The notes: generated from the sequence alone by a model not told the origin. 64,000 nucleotides of DNA from Pteria penguin (GCA_035048485.1 CM068585.1:52220550-52284549); one strand, 5' to 3'; shown: positions 23,111-35,139, numbered from the stretch's first letter. Numbers and translations are program-made.

Positions 23111-23443
23111 CATTGCGCTTACACAAAACCTTCCTCATTGGAGAGATCAAATGAGGGAGATTTCCCTCATTGGGTCTTCCAGAGGTTGACATGTATGTAG
23201 TAGAGATAATGAACACTGCATGAACTGCCTTTTACTTAAATGTAACTGAATCTGTAAATGTATATAGGTTAATAATTATACATGAAATAAGTCAACCGAC
23301 ACACATACAAATAATTTTCAAGCACATCAACATTTTTTGGTGATAATTTCTTCCAAATCAGCTAGTCTTCAGAAATGTAAACAGAAGTACTAGTAAGAGC
23401 CACAAAATTGTAATTCTGTAAAGTATATGTTGGATAGGAAGTT

Positions 23444-25478
23444 TCAAAAGCATCCAGGACAGAAGAAAGAAGCTGGTTCCTCTTCAATACCCAGGCATTC
23501 CGGATGGAACCACTGCCTGCAATACTCACACTGGTAATAGATTCTGAATAAAAAAAGAAAAAGAAGATGTACTGTATCAGGAACAACTACATGAAGTTTT
23601 ATTGTTAATTGAAATTAAGTAAAAAACAGGCGGTCCATTTACATTTGACAATTTGCCATAGCATAGTAACACCCACCTATGACTTTGCCATCAAAACATG
23701 AAGCATTTTGCTCATAGTTTTGCTTATATCAAAGATATAATAATGATAATAAATGTTTTAACAGAGATATATGGTATACACTAGAATACCCTTTTCACTT
23801 AAAATGTAATATGATATGCCACTGTCTTGTATACATTAATAATGCTGTTATACATAATGAGTTAGCCCAATCAATTTAATCCACATGTAAAACATTAAAC
23901 TAATAGGAATACCAAATGACAGAACAAATTAGAGTTCTTCATAATACACAGTATATAAAATACGATATGTTTGCCACACAGACGGCAATTTAAAGCAAAA
24001 GTGAAAAAAATTATTTAAGTCAAATTAAGTGTTATAAACTAAAATTCATTTAATTATATGTCATACCTGTCATCTTCTGGCTGCTGGCATATGCAGTACA
24101 TCCCTCTGCTTTTTTTGACGGGTTTTTCGTAGACGAAAGATGGACGCATTCTCTACAAAATCAAAGAAAGAAAAAAAAAAAGCATATTATTAGTTGACAT
24201 TTGTCAAGGCCATGCAAGCTGGTACAGTCATTGACTTAAATTAATATTGTTACTCAGCCCCGACAGCTGTGAGTTCAATCCCAATCAGAGTCAATCAGAT
24301 TATTCATGCGAGAAAATCTTAATACAGCAATATTTCTGACTGGGTGTCTTTGTATATACATTATATTACTGCACCTGTAATATACTTGTCCTAAGCCAGA
24401 GCAACGTGAAACTTTAAATCAACAAAATTTATAAAATGATATTGGACTATCATTTGGACTTACATAACAACAATATCTTTAGGAAATTTTATCTAATGGC
24501 AAAAGGCTTCTGATTAACAGAACTTATAAGATAGATTAATGACATTATAATTACACTGATATTTGACAACTTGTCTAACCTATTTATAATTACTGACCCC
24601 TATATAATAACTATGATGCATATGATAAAAAGATTTAACTTTCTCTAGTATTTACATTATTGTAACATTTGTAACATACATGTATCCTAAGAAAGTTATG
24701 TTGCATTGTAAGTTATATAACAGCCATAATATTTTACCTTTTTTCTATTCACCCTCAAATCCCGAGATTTCCCTTCTGCCTAGATATTAAAAATAAATAT
24801 GATATATTACAAAATATGTTTATGAAATATATATGCCCCCTCAATTGCCAGGTCACTGACATGATCATCTTTGACATAATGACTTCAAAATCAATAGGCT
24901 TAATTTACCCACTACGACAAACATTTCTACCAAATATGAAAACTGTAGTTTAAACTGATCCATAACATTATAAATGCAAGTGTGAAAACATTTATTGTGA
25001 CCTTGAAGATTAACCTATTGACCTCTAAGTTATCACTGGAACAAACTCTGATCGAGCGATGGAGAGACTTACCAACAATGGGCAAAGCACTCTATACATG
25101 CTTTTTGATATAAACATGCAATATATTTGTGAATATGATAACTGTTGTTAATTGATCATATTAAATTACAAGATTTGATATCTATCTTTATAACATAATG
25201 TCAATTAAATCAATTACGATGTAATTTATCACAAATTATATTATTATTAAATAATAGCATATCAGATATAAGAACAAAGGCCTCTAATGCATGCAAAACC
25301 TACACCAATATTTTAAAATGGTGACAATTCAGTAACAATTCAATATGGAACGTCTTACTGTTTTTACTTTCACTCCCGCCTGTAGAAGGGTGTTTCCAAC
25401 ATGCAGCCTCTCATCTTCTATTTCTTCTTTCGTCCAAGAAGATTTAAATGGCTCTCCATTTAAAATATTGTCTACAAA
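23444..25478 (-). CDS. Ginger-like transposase, C-terminal exons with PHD finger
   Basis: Four exons join in frame on the minus strand: 25478-25368 (starts FVDNILNGEPFKSSW), 24779-24738 (AEGKSRDLRVNRKK), 24152-24067 (RMRPSFVYEKPVKKSRG, then YCICQQPEDD) and 23543-23444 (IYYQCEYCRQWFHPECL to TGA at 23446-23444). Every junction has GT donor and AG acceptor, and phases 0-0, 0-0, 0-2, 2 agree. The last two exons form a C4HC3 PHD finger: C-x1-C-x11-C-x2-C-x4-H-x2-C-x11-C-x2-C, ending one residue before the stop. PHD fingers commonly read histone H3 tails, so a chromatin-targeting role for the transposase is inferred. A basic stretch precedes it and could be a nuclear localisation signal. Confidence 0.85.
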
Positions 25479-27524
25479 CTGCAAAAAATGTAATCAATTA
25501 AAATTCAAGCATCGAAACATCTTTAACAGATATATGGCGTTTTCACGGGGATCAATGATAATTAAAACTAAAAATAAATGTTTATGCACATATATTTATA
25601 TTATATACCAATTCTTAGTAAGCATGTCATTCAGATAGTCTTTAAAAAATTTATTGTGACTATGCAGTATTTAAGGCTGTTTTGTTGAGCAATGTTTGAC
25701 TATTTTGTAACTTAATAACAATATCATATTTGTAATATTTTACAATATTTACAACAACTTTTGTTCTTAATCATATCCAAGATTTAAACAGGCCCACCAC
25801 AATTTGCAAATTAATTCACAAAATTTAAGCAATCAATATCATTTAAATATTTATACACATATATTTGAGCTAACTTGCATATGTTACTTAGGGTCAAATG
25901 GTTTGTTAATTTTGGTTTTTCATTAGTTAACCGTCGTTGCAACTGCTGTTTTAATTAATTAAGTAATATAGTGACGTTCAGCTTAATTACAGGTGGTCCA
26001 GGAAGACTCAAATTCAAATTCATTTATTGGCATTAAACAAACATGTTCATAGTCATATGCAGCAATACAATACGATACAATTTGAATTGAATTGAATTTA
26101 TGACTCTAACGGAGTACATCTAACTACACCCGGGTATAACCACCGACCTACCGCAAGCCATCTAGAAGGCTTCCCCGCATGAATAATCTAACTGACCCTG
26201 ACAGGACTAGAAACCTTAAGAGTGAGGGTCTCAACGATATAAATTAAGCCTTAGGGACTTTACCTGCTCTGTCATTAAGACCCGAATTTTGATATGAGTC
26301 ATAAGTCAAGCAATTTTAACAGATACTAAAACAATATTTTAACCTAGCTAGCTTGACTGACTGATATCCAACATGGATGTGCATAATATAGCATTTCAAA
26401 CTTCTTAAAACAGAAAATGCAACTGAGTTAATGATTCCAAACCAAAAAGCTTGCTTAAGATATATTCAGTGAAATTAATTTATTAAAATATATATATATA
26501 TATATATATACCTTCAAAACAAACATGCCACAAGAGGTGCTATTTCTTTGTTTTGCATGGGTTACTGTTTTAAGACTCCATTTTTAAAATATTTTATCTC
26601 TACCCTGCTGGAAACGTCCTTTCAAAAACATACTGAAAATAGAACATATTGGTAGGTCTATTATAATATTTTTCAAATGTAATGCACATACATGTAATTT
26701 TAACTAACTAACTATATATGTATATATATTATAGTTACACAAGATGATATATAATTTACATCTGAAGAAGAAAACCATGAAGCAAAATATTTATTTACAA
26801 AGATTATAGATATATTCAATTAAGAAATACAAATATTTAACTGCGAATAATAGCCAATATGACTTTAGTAGCATTTGTGAATATACGTCATGGGTGTCTA
26901 ATATCAGACATTTAATTATAAACATGATCAGCCAGATCGAATCAGACCCAGTATCCTACTATTTTATGACATTTATGAATTAGCTTTTAAAACTTGAAAA
27001 ATACACACAATAATGTCAAATTTTCAAACTTCTTGGGTGAATTGAAGTCAAATGGTGAATACTGTTGTTTTGGCTATCTTGCTACACTTGCATGCAAATT
27101 TGGATCAATACTATAAATTTGGAGGTACTAAATAGGTATATTTGGTGATGTTATAACAAATCTATAATTTATAAGCATGTAGCTTGGTAGCTCAGTGACA
27201 GAACAGAAGTTGTGATTATTAGCACCTGTTACATATACATGTATACTTCATATTTATTATGTTTGTTTAACAAACCTTCAACTTCCCTTAAATGAAAGTC
27301 TCAACCAATTTTGCAATAAAGATGCATTTTTTTAAATAAATTAATTGTGTTACATGTATATTTTAAAAGCATAACAGGTGTTTATAAAAATATGTATTCT
27401 CATTGTATTGGACAAAGTTAAATGACAATGAAATTCATTGTTGTAATCTCACATGAATTATAAATATGTAATTCTGATAAAGTGAATACTAAACAAGTTA
27501 ATATTGTAAAACAAGCATTACCAG
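25479..27524. other. Intron-like region where the central DDE exons are missing
   Basis: AT-rich non-coding DNA, with a (TA)n tract at about 26487-26510. I searched the minus strand by eye for a DQG, HPQTNG or GPY/F coding stretch and found none. The middle of the transposase gene was probably deleted here. Confidence 0.6.
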
Positions 27525-27786
27525 AGTCCCCTACCATGTAAGTTTGTCTGTGAACCTTTTCTGCAAAGGGTAAAAACTATACACATATCTTATATATATG
27601 TACAATCTTCAGGTACATGGAAAACGTGTTTACAGATATGCATGTTTATAGTTGTGACCTTGACCCTAGGAATAAATGGTTACGCAATAGCTACTGACAA
27701 TCGGTTGACATAAGTATACGAGATATGGCCCGAACACACTTCAACATTTATGTATATTGTACGTACGCATTACATGGTAGGGGACT
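27525..27786. mobile_element. Small MITE-like element with 17-bp perfect TIRs
   Basis: AGTCCCCTACCATGTAA at 27525-27541 is repeated inverted at 27770-27786, giving a 262-bp unit with no coding capacity. It lies 24 bp beyond the donor site of the transposase exon ending at 27811. No clear target duplication is visible. Confidence 0.55.
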
Positions 27787-27810
27787 TTAATAAACCCATA
27801 TTGTTCTCAC

Positions 27811-29536
27811 CTGTAGATGAAACTACGTACGCCCGAACAAACTTCCACAGCAGTTTTACTCTTCAAGGGGAAAAACTCAACCCACTTGGTGAAGTGGTCA
27901 GTCATAGTCAGAATGTATTTATGACCTTCTTCAGTTTCCTTCAGAGGGCCAATCAGATCCATCCCAACCATATACAATGGCTCCTTTACTGGGATCGGTT
28001 GCAGCACTGGTGCCTGAGTCTTAATTACTTCCTGATGCTGGCATGCAATGCATTTTTGTTTCTAATTAAAATATGATTTTTACTTATTAGACAAGAGAAT
28101 TAAAACAATATTTAAAATACACTTCCGACTAGTAAGAAATGTTAACATTATGAAACCTGAGTGTAAGAACTGTTCACCGAGAATGCACTTTAGAGTACCA
28201 TACCACAGTTTCCTATAAAGAGAAAGCAAAAACAAAAGAAAACAAAAAAACAAAACAAAAGAAACTGTGCAGCTTTTGATATAAATTACACTAAAAAAGT
28301 AATAGTGAATATTAACTTGACACTAGGTCAAACAGTAATAGAACAACTTTCATTTTGCCAAATGATTATACTATTTGCCTTTTTTATAACTCAAGAAAGT
28401 ATACATCATAAATGAGCTAATACTGAATCCCACTAAGCTGCAAAATACTTGTACCAGTTTATTCTTGATGTTGTTGTGTTATGACAATACCGGTATTTAC
28501 GGCACATGGGACAAACAGCTAATCACAATGTATTATAGTGGAAGAAGAACCTGGGCACACAGACAACCCAAGGTAGTACTACAGACTTAGACAATTTTAA
28601 GCCAGTTGTAAGAACTACATGTAGCGACAATTGGTGACCACATGTTGTACCAGTTGTAAGACTTCCTTACCTGAATCCTGCTTGGACTTGAACCCAAAGA
28701 GATGAAGGGCTGGGCAATATTGTGTTTTTCCATTAAAACTTACCAGCATCATAACACAATCAATTAAATATGTTTGCCTGTACTTGTCACAATTGACAGA
28801 CTGCATAATAAATGTAACTAAAAAAGAAGAAAATCGTAATTTCTTGCCCATTCTACAGCATCATCGTGAACTCCTTTCCACCAAAATTCCTGTGTGATTC
28901 TGGCCACCATTGCATTTATCCCACTATGTCCAGCATGAGCAGTGTTGTGACACTCACTAAGTACGGCTACCCTTGGGTCTTCTGTTGTAACTACACGTAA
29001 CCGCCCATATGTTTATAAAAGAGGGTTGATCCTAAATAGGAAAATTAGAGATTTGGCAATTGTCTGTTAACAATAGTAAATTGAGAATTTCTCAAGCATT
29101 TATTTCACTACTTAAAATAGGGTATTTATATTCAAACCAATTTGAATTTGAACCAACTTATTTACATATTAATTTCAATCTGACTGAAATGTAACAAAGT
29201 ATATTAGGCTTCAACCTTAAATGGTATGTTCTGAATTATGGTGGCATACCAATGCACAAATACTTTGGTCATAACTGTGTCAAAATCTCATATAAATTCA
29301 ACCATGTAACTCATGGGTATATATTATGAGCATATGTACATTTTTGTTTTACTCATCTTGCTTGTGAAATCAGAATCTTTACCTTCATATGTATATTGCC
29401 CTTTTGAAGTTGCCTTTCTGATCGCCTTCTTCCTACTACTTGACGTACCAGGCAAATACGTCCCAGTTTGCAAATAATGCAAAATATTTTGCATGTATTT
29501 GACAAACTCTGCAAACTTATCAGTCGGCTTCTCAGT
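27811..29536 (-). pseudogene. Ginger-like transposase, zinc-finger and DDE-start exons
   Basis: Three exons. 29536-29383 (TEKPTDKFAEFVKYMQNIL..., GT donor). 29031-28848 starts GSTLFYKHMG, then after a 1-base deficit near 29001-29006 continues RLRVVTTEDPRVAVL. It contains HNTAHAGH and EFWWKGVHDDAVEW. 28061-27811 starts KQKCIACQ and contains MVGMDLIGPLKETEEGHKY and DHFTKWVEFFPL. The HHCC finger (H-x6-H-x29-C-x2-C) is completed across the intron only if exon 29031-28848 ends at a GC donor (TGG|GCAAGA). That choice also satisfies the phase. The first catalytic Asp is in MDLIGPL. No exon with the second Asp, the Glu or a GPY/F motif was found between 27811 and 25478. Exon 28061-27811 ends in phase 2 while 25478 starts in phase 0, which confirms missing sequence. 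Confidence 0.85.
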
Positions 29537-31392
29537 CTAAAAATATATTATAATTTGACATATCTAAAGCTCTTAAAATTTTCATGCAATGTCACTTGTC
29601 TAAAAACATCTAAGCATTAGTGAATGAGATCTATAATAAGAAAAAAAGAGAAAAGGAATAATGGCCCTAAACAGTGACTCAAAAATCACTCAATAGAGAG
29701 ATACAATGTAAAAAGTGAGTATCACCAAGCCAAGGGGCTTCTCTTCCAAAGGGATCTGATCCCAGGCTCACGCCACCCCTCTTGAAAAGCTTGATTACCG
29801 GTACTTGCATACATGTACAGTACAATGTACATTGTTGTAACAATAATACAGACTGATACATGTATTGCAATATGCAAGCAATCATTAACTATTGAAGAAG
29901 AGTACTCGATGAAAGTCATCACTTTTTAAAATGTTACCAAACTCTCTAGAGTGAAATAAGTCAATGAAGGAGTCAAATTATACAAGACATCAAAATTTTA
30001 CATTAGTGATGTTACCGGTACATGTATCGGTAGAATTGGAGAAGTAAGAGTATAAGACATATATGTACCTGTATATGTAATGATACATGTATATGTTGTT
30101 CATATGAGTGGTGTCATGAAACATGTATCAAACTGATTCAAGGCAAATCCCAAAGTTACTAATATGTTTGTATGTAATATCTTGATAAGAATAACATTAT
30201 AATGATGCAGATACAGAAAAGTGTACATGTAATAGTTGTCAAAACAAATTTGGTGGGTCCACTGTATTTCTAGTCAGAGATTCTCTGCCTTTCTCCCACT
30301 TTCTATATCATATGTGGGAGAAAGGATAGAGATTCTCAGACTTATTGTATTTCATGTTGAAATGAAAAAATAAACTTGTTTAAGTACACATAATATCACA
30401 CATTCAATTCAATTCTAAATAATTTTATAATAAATAAATCTTTAGCTGTCTGCTGAAATTATACATTGTACTGTAGCACTGTAGACATTGGTATGTGTAC
30501 TCGGGTTCATGTACTAGTATTTCTGGCTGTTTGATGTTATGAAAACGTTTTCATTCTAGTTTTTCTTGAGCATACTTGTTTGCTTTTATATCTCAATGAC
30601 AGAATTTACTTTGTTTGGGGACAATTGTTATGCAAGACAGATCTAGTGCTGCCACACTGCGGCATTACAATCATGAATGATATCAGAGGCATAACATTTT
30701 TATACATGTATATACTATTCTGTTTTCAAATCAAGGTAAATCTAAAAAAACATGCTAAACAAACAAAATAATTTAAAATTGTGTGGCTACTCAAACTAAT
30801 TTTCCCATTTATTCAATCGTTTATATTCATTATAAACAGAGAAACAGCTAAAAATCCTTTTTTGACAATTAAAAACTGTTTTTCTGACTTTTATTACATG
30901 TAATTATAATTCCTATAATAAAAAAAAAACCCTATTTGCAGTATTTCTCCACCAAAGCGTTACTTTTGAGTTTTGGCAACCTTCAATAGCTGACAATGAA
31001 TTACATGAGATCAAAATTTTATTTAAATGTAAGTATCACAGTATCATTTGATAGGTTATGAATCAACCAGTACAAAATGGTTACAGAATAAACCTGTAAC
31101 CAATTGATTTGATTATGAAGTGACCTATAATATATTACAAGAAGTCAAGAGTAGAGTGAGAGTATACTCCAACCAAGTAAGGCACTTAAAGAAGAAGAAG
31201 AAGAATACATTTTCTTATTATTAAAAATTAAGGTACATTTTATTTTTTTATTATGCCTGAGAATTCAAGGTCTGGATTTCTAAATCTTTATTGTGTATGT
31301 TCAAACCTGAGATATGGATCTGAAATCCTGACTCAAATTCGTAGCAACAAGGCAATAAATAACAATGTAAACACACACAAGCAATCACAAAC
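29537..31392. other. Intron-like DNA, with a hairpin at 30272-30342
   Basis: No exon recognised. The segment 30272-30299 (ending gcctttctcccac) is inverted at 30313-30342 (gtgggagaaagg...), a roughly 28-nt imperfect hairpin stem with a 13-nt loop. Confidence 0.55.
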
Positions 31393-31720
31393 CTTTGTCA
31401 AAACAGAAGTGGGATAAGGTGCCATGGAGCATCCCCTGTCGACCAGGGACACCTGTTGTTATGCCGAAATTGTAGTGAAACAATATCTCACTTTTAACAT
31501 CAATTCATAGTAATTAATGCATAGGCTTGCATTGTATGCATAATAATGATTTGGTTATGAAGTACACTTTTTAAATATTAAAAATTTAGGTACATTTTCT
31601 TTTATTATGCCTGAAAAAAATAAAGTCTAGATTTCTAAATCTTTACTGTGTATCAACTTCACTTCACTTTCAACATCAATTCATAAAAATGCATTTTCTC
31701 TTTTAGGCTTGCATTGTGTT
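31228..31720. repeat. Diverged tandem duplication, about 350-bp spacing
   Basis: Blocks such as taggtacattttatt...attatgcctgagaattc...ctagatttctaaatcttta and aacatcaattcata...ggcttgcattgt occur in the same order near 31228-31545 and 31585-31720, with indels. Confidence 0.6.
31393..31425 (-). CDS. Possible first coding exon of the Ginger-like transposase
   Basis: On the minus strand ATG at 31425 opens MAPYPTSVLTK and meets a GT donor (AAAG|GTTTGT) in phase 0, as required by the exon starting at 29536 (phase 0). It contains a PY pair but is too short to classify. It is the best upstream candidate I saw, but other start exons between 29.6 and 33.2 kb cannot be excluded. Confidence 0.35.
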
Positions 31721-33179
31721 TGGAGAATTTAAAACTAATGATAAAACACAACCCACTTACATGTACATTGATTCATCGTGATTTTTTGTTAATCAGATAT
31801 ATGCCTGATTTGGCTAAGAAACAAATATGGATGCCAAAAAGTGTCTTATCAGGCCTTAATATCACATGGAAATTGTTTCATTCGAACCCCTCTGGTATCA
31901 GCCCGTAGCTCATGTATATACACAAACACGTTCTTTATTCTCTATATAAATAGTATAAAATTTATATACAGATATAACGCATATCTAGCTCACATTCGTA
32001 GCTCACATATCAATCTATACCGAGATCCAGTTACAGTGACAATTCAAAGTGAAGTTTAAAAAAAATGGAAAAATGTCACGTTTAGGTGTAACTAGATCTC
32101 AATTTTCAGTACTGCACAACTGTTCTAGAGACAGGGCTGCTGCTAAACAGACTACACTAGAATACACCAGAGTACTCAAGGTTTTATTTATAAATAGCAC
32201 CGCTAGAGATAGTAAGAAATATCAGACCTAAGCATGAGACTTGTGTCTCAATTAATTCTTCCCATAATAGACAGAATCGACAGGAACTAAAAATTGAAAA
32301 AAGTAAACTTATTTTACTAAAAAGATTTGCTTGATAATTCACTTGTTTACATCCAAACTATAAAGCCTTACTTAATATCATAAAGTCCAATATAAGTCAT
32401 GTACTGTAGACAGTGATTTATGACATTCTATCACCGAATTTCCTTCTATTTCACTTAAATTGGAATTTACCATAATCTAAAAAAAGCACTTGTGGGAGAT
32501 TTGGCTAAAGAATGTTGAAATTTGCCTGCTATGAGCCCTTTGTATAACTTTCTGAATGTATTATGCAGATAATTGGGTAGATTGCACTTTAGCGGGTGGA
32601 ACAGCCTTCTGCACATGCATGTGGCATATGCCATATTATTACTGAGAATTGGTAACACGTCCTTAGCTTTCAAGTGGGGGTTTGGGGGCAGCAGCCCCCA
32701 AATTAAACATAATCCATGCAAGTGGGTAGCATCGATATAGCACACCATGGACCACACTTTTTACAATGCTCGCTTAAGTGTAGTGTAGTTGTTCCTGATA
32801 ATTTTATTGTTAAAAGTAAATGACAAGGTGTCTTGCAAGTAATATTCTTCTAAATGCCTTTCGATTTTTCCGATCTTCCCGTCGATTATCTCTGTAGGAA
32901 GAATTAAGACCCAAGTCTCAAGCCTCTGTCTTATATTTAAGACTACATTACAATGGATATTAATCACATGGGTTACATAATTTCCTAAACCACTTCAAGG
33001 CACTTGCACTGAACCAGCACAGTATTCCTAACAACAAATAGAATTAAAATTTAAACGCATAGATTGTGAGCACAGAAACGAGATAGAAATAGGTCTACCA
33101 ACCATCTTGCTAGTACTACTACTAATATTTATGTCGTCAAATAAAGTATATGATAATAAATTTCTTTACAAATCAGGTA
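31721..33179. other. No gene recognised, right part of the Ginger-like element
   Basis: The right interior of the element. Open frames here resemble no known family. Any promoter or 5' UTR of the transposase would be expected in this region, but no specific signal was identified. Confidence 0.5.
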
Positions 33180-33250
33180 TAGGCCTACTCAGTTTTGGAA
33201 ACTTTCAAACCGGATATTAAAAAAATTATTGATGCATGCGTATGTGCGAC

Positions 33251-33291
33251 AAAGGGAACTTTCAGCATGGGGGAACTTTGAAACCGTTACA
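33251..33291 (-). repeat. Right TIR of Ginger-like element
   Basis: 41 bp, inverted relative to the left TIR, containing GGGAACTTTCAGC and GGGGAACTTTGAAAC and ending GTTACA. It is followed directly by CCGG (33292-33295). A further variant, ggaaactttcaaaccgg, sits just inside at about 33197-33213. Confidence 0.88.
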
Positions 33292-33496
33292 CCGGCATTA
33301 GCAAAAGCCCAACCCTGGAGAAAAATATACTTACATGCATAGAGAGGAGTTGCATCAATGCAATCATGGACAAGATTTGTGTTATTTTGACATAAATTGA
33401 ATTTTCGGAATACAAAGAAACATTGCTTTGTTATTGCACCACTGCATACTTTGTAAAGACCTGTCAATTCATGCACCGTAACTTGTGACTTTTTGG

Positions 33497-33680
33497 TCGT
33501 GACTATATTTGAAAAACTTAAAACGTGGCCATTACTTACATATTGGTTACAACACTGCTCTTCAAATATTTATCTATTTTGAGAATTCCAATCATTTGGC
33601 CACGAGCATCACTGAAGAGACGTAAGTTGTCGAAATGCGCATATAGTGCACTAAATTAAAAGGTATATATATTCTATATT
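33497..33680 (+). repeat. Dispersed repeat with hammerhead-core-like motif
   Basis: The segment 'ctcttcaaatatttat...gagaattccaatcatttggc' through 'cactgaagagac...gtcgaaatgcgcat...gtgcactaaatt' recurs on the minus strand at 43,970-44,135 and 44,318-44,480. It contains CTGAAGA, a 4-bp stem and GAAA followed by a 5-bp stem. It appears 5' and 3' truncated. Confidence 0.7.
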
Positions 33681-34711
33681 TATTACTGAAAGAACTTGAT
33701 TTACAAACCAGTAAACGCAGTAACGTTAAGGCACTCCACGATGTGATTGACATTATATAGTCTATATTGAAAACCGCATTAGAAATAGAATATTCTAGAA
33801 CTATTTAGGCAAAGATTGTAAAAATGCAAACTGTTTAACAAGTTCACTTTTTCACACATAGAAAAAAATTATCCCTAGTTGTTTGCAATCACGTGACTGC
33901 TATATACAGTACATGTAGTATTAACAACAAACATTCAACAAGTGCAAGGGCATATTGCCCAATTGGTAACAAAATTTTGTTGTAAATAATAAATGGAAAC
34001 CTATCAATAATATTTATAGCTGTACCCATCTTCTAGGAGGCGTAATTGCCTAATTAAATTTAAATTCTGTTGATATTTTATAATCTAAAAGTTAGTCCCA
34101 GCAAGATGCATTTCAAATAGATATGGAGCAGACTTTATGTGAATTTACACAACAAACAGATTTGAGGAAAAGGTTGCACTACAGCGTTTTTCTTGGTATG
34201 TTGATTGTTGCAGTGTCACCCGCTTCATATAATGCACTTGGCGATAGTGACGTCACAATGACGTCATGTTATGTTTTGGCGGGTTTTCTGCAACATTATA
34301 TAATTGTGTATTGCCTTAACACAACTGCGTAAGTACAATTAGTTTAGACTTCTGCTTTATCAGACTTGGTTATTTTTACATCTAAATTCTTTGATGCGAG
34401 ACTTTTCCATTGATATTGAACTCTAGACTTTGATATCTATATTGCAAAAAATGACCCTAGTAGTAGCTTAAGAACCATTAGAGGGATGGCTTTTACCTAG
34501 CATTGACTGAAAGCTAGCGGTGTGCCATGTTGTCTTCTGACACTTAATTCTTATTACAAATGCCAGATGACACGTTATCACAATTTCATTTTTTTTCTTA
34601 TTACATTGCACTGTTTGAGAATTAAGTTCCATATCCAAGAACTTTCACGGTGTATTGCAGTTATTTTTAAGTAATTTCAATAGCTCTGTATATATTAAAC
34701 CTTTAACTTTG
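33681..34711. other. No gene recognised
   Basis: AT-rich intergenic DNA between the Ginger-like and Gmr1-like elements. No family resemblance in any frame. Confidence 0.55.
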
Positions 34712-34716
34712 GTGCC

Positions 34717-35059
34717 TGTTACGGTCAGAAATAAACCCTTTTGTAAAGCCAACAATCACAAAGATTCTATAAAATTTAACAATTTATTTACAAATTAACA
34801 ACAATTACAAATAATGCTCCTAACAATGTACAAGTAATTTCCAATATAAAAACATCCAGATTATAAAGAACTTTCAAGAAAATTCACAAATCGTTATGGA
34901 AGTAAACAAGATGTACAACATAGATTATAAAGAACTTTCAAGAAAATTCACAAACATTTATGGAAGTAAACAAGTTATACAACATACAATTATACTTTCT
35001 AGTTCTTAATAGAACATTCAATAATATAAACAAACAAAAAATATGTGACCCTCATTACA
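34717..35059 (-). repeat. 3' LTR of Gmr1-like element (shortened)
   Basis: Plus-strand text begins TGTTACGGTCAG and ends CATTACA, like the LTR at 41483-42017. It lacks roughly 200 bp of the middle and carries a duplicated block (gattataaagaactttcaag twice, at about 34860 and 34925). A purine tract AAGGAGGGAGG (minus strand, 35060-35070) adjoins it, the probable polypurine tract. Confidence 0.88.
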
Positions 35060-35139
35060 CCTCCCTCCTTAAAAAGTTTGAATGTCAATGAAAATTTAAA
35101 TCACAAACATAATACAACTGCAGAATCAATACAAATACT

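Larger units (their letters stand above)
21085..33295 (-). mobile_element. Ginger1-like DNA transposon, 12.2 kb, CCGG target duplication
   Basis: The element runs 21089-33291. Its ends are 41-bp inverted repeats identical at 38 positions by eye, beginning TGTAAC. CCGG flanks both ends directly (21085-21088 and 33292-33295). Ginger1 transposons are defined by 40-270 bp TIRs with gypsy-like TG...CA ends, CCGG or CCGT target duplications and a gypsy-integrase-like transposase; all three are met here. The minus strand carries a multi-exon integrase gene ending in a PHD finger. The left subterminal region holds a long array of a word shared with the TIRs. The reported C-terminal accessory domains I remember for Ginger1 are OTU or Ulp1 proteases, so a PHD finger is notable. 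The DDE core is incomplete in this copy. A Polinton was considered, but no polymerase, ATPase or capsid genes are seen. Confidence 0.85.

Noticed and set aside
26490..26520. Small exon ending in CTTGTGGCATGTTTGTTTTGAAG on the minus strand
   Set aside because: Splice-like borders exist, but the peptide matches no part of an integrase and the phase needed (2 to 0) is not convincingly met.
27750..28076. Plus-strand 108-codon frame
   Set aside because: It is antisense to the integrase exon at 27811-28061, whose translation carries clear HHCC and DDE motifs and splice sites.
21085..33295. Polinton/Maverick instead of Ginger
   Set aside because: No protein-primed polymerase, packaging ATPase, protease or capsid coding was seen; the CCGG duplication and TIR length fit Ginger1 and not the 6-bp duplications of Polintons.
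34123..34332. 69-codon plus-strand frame
   Set aside because: No recognised domain, no splice or retroelement context; consistent with chance.
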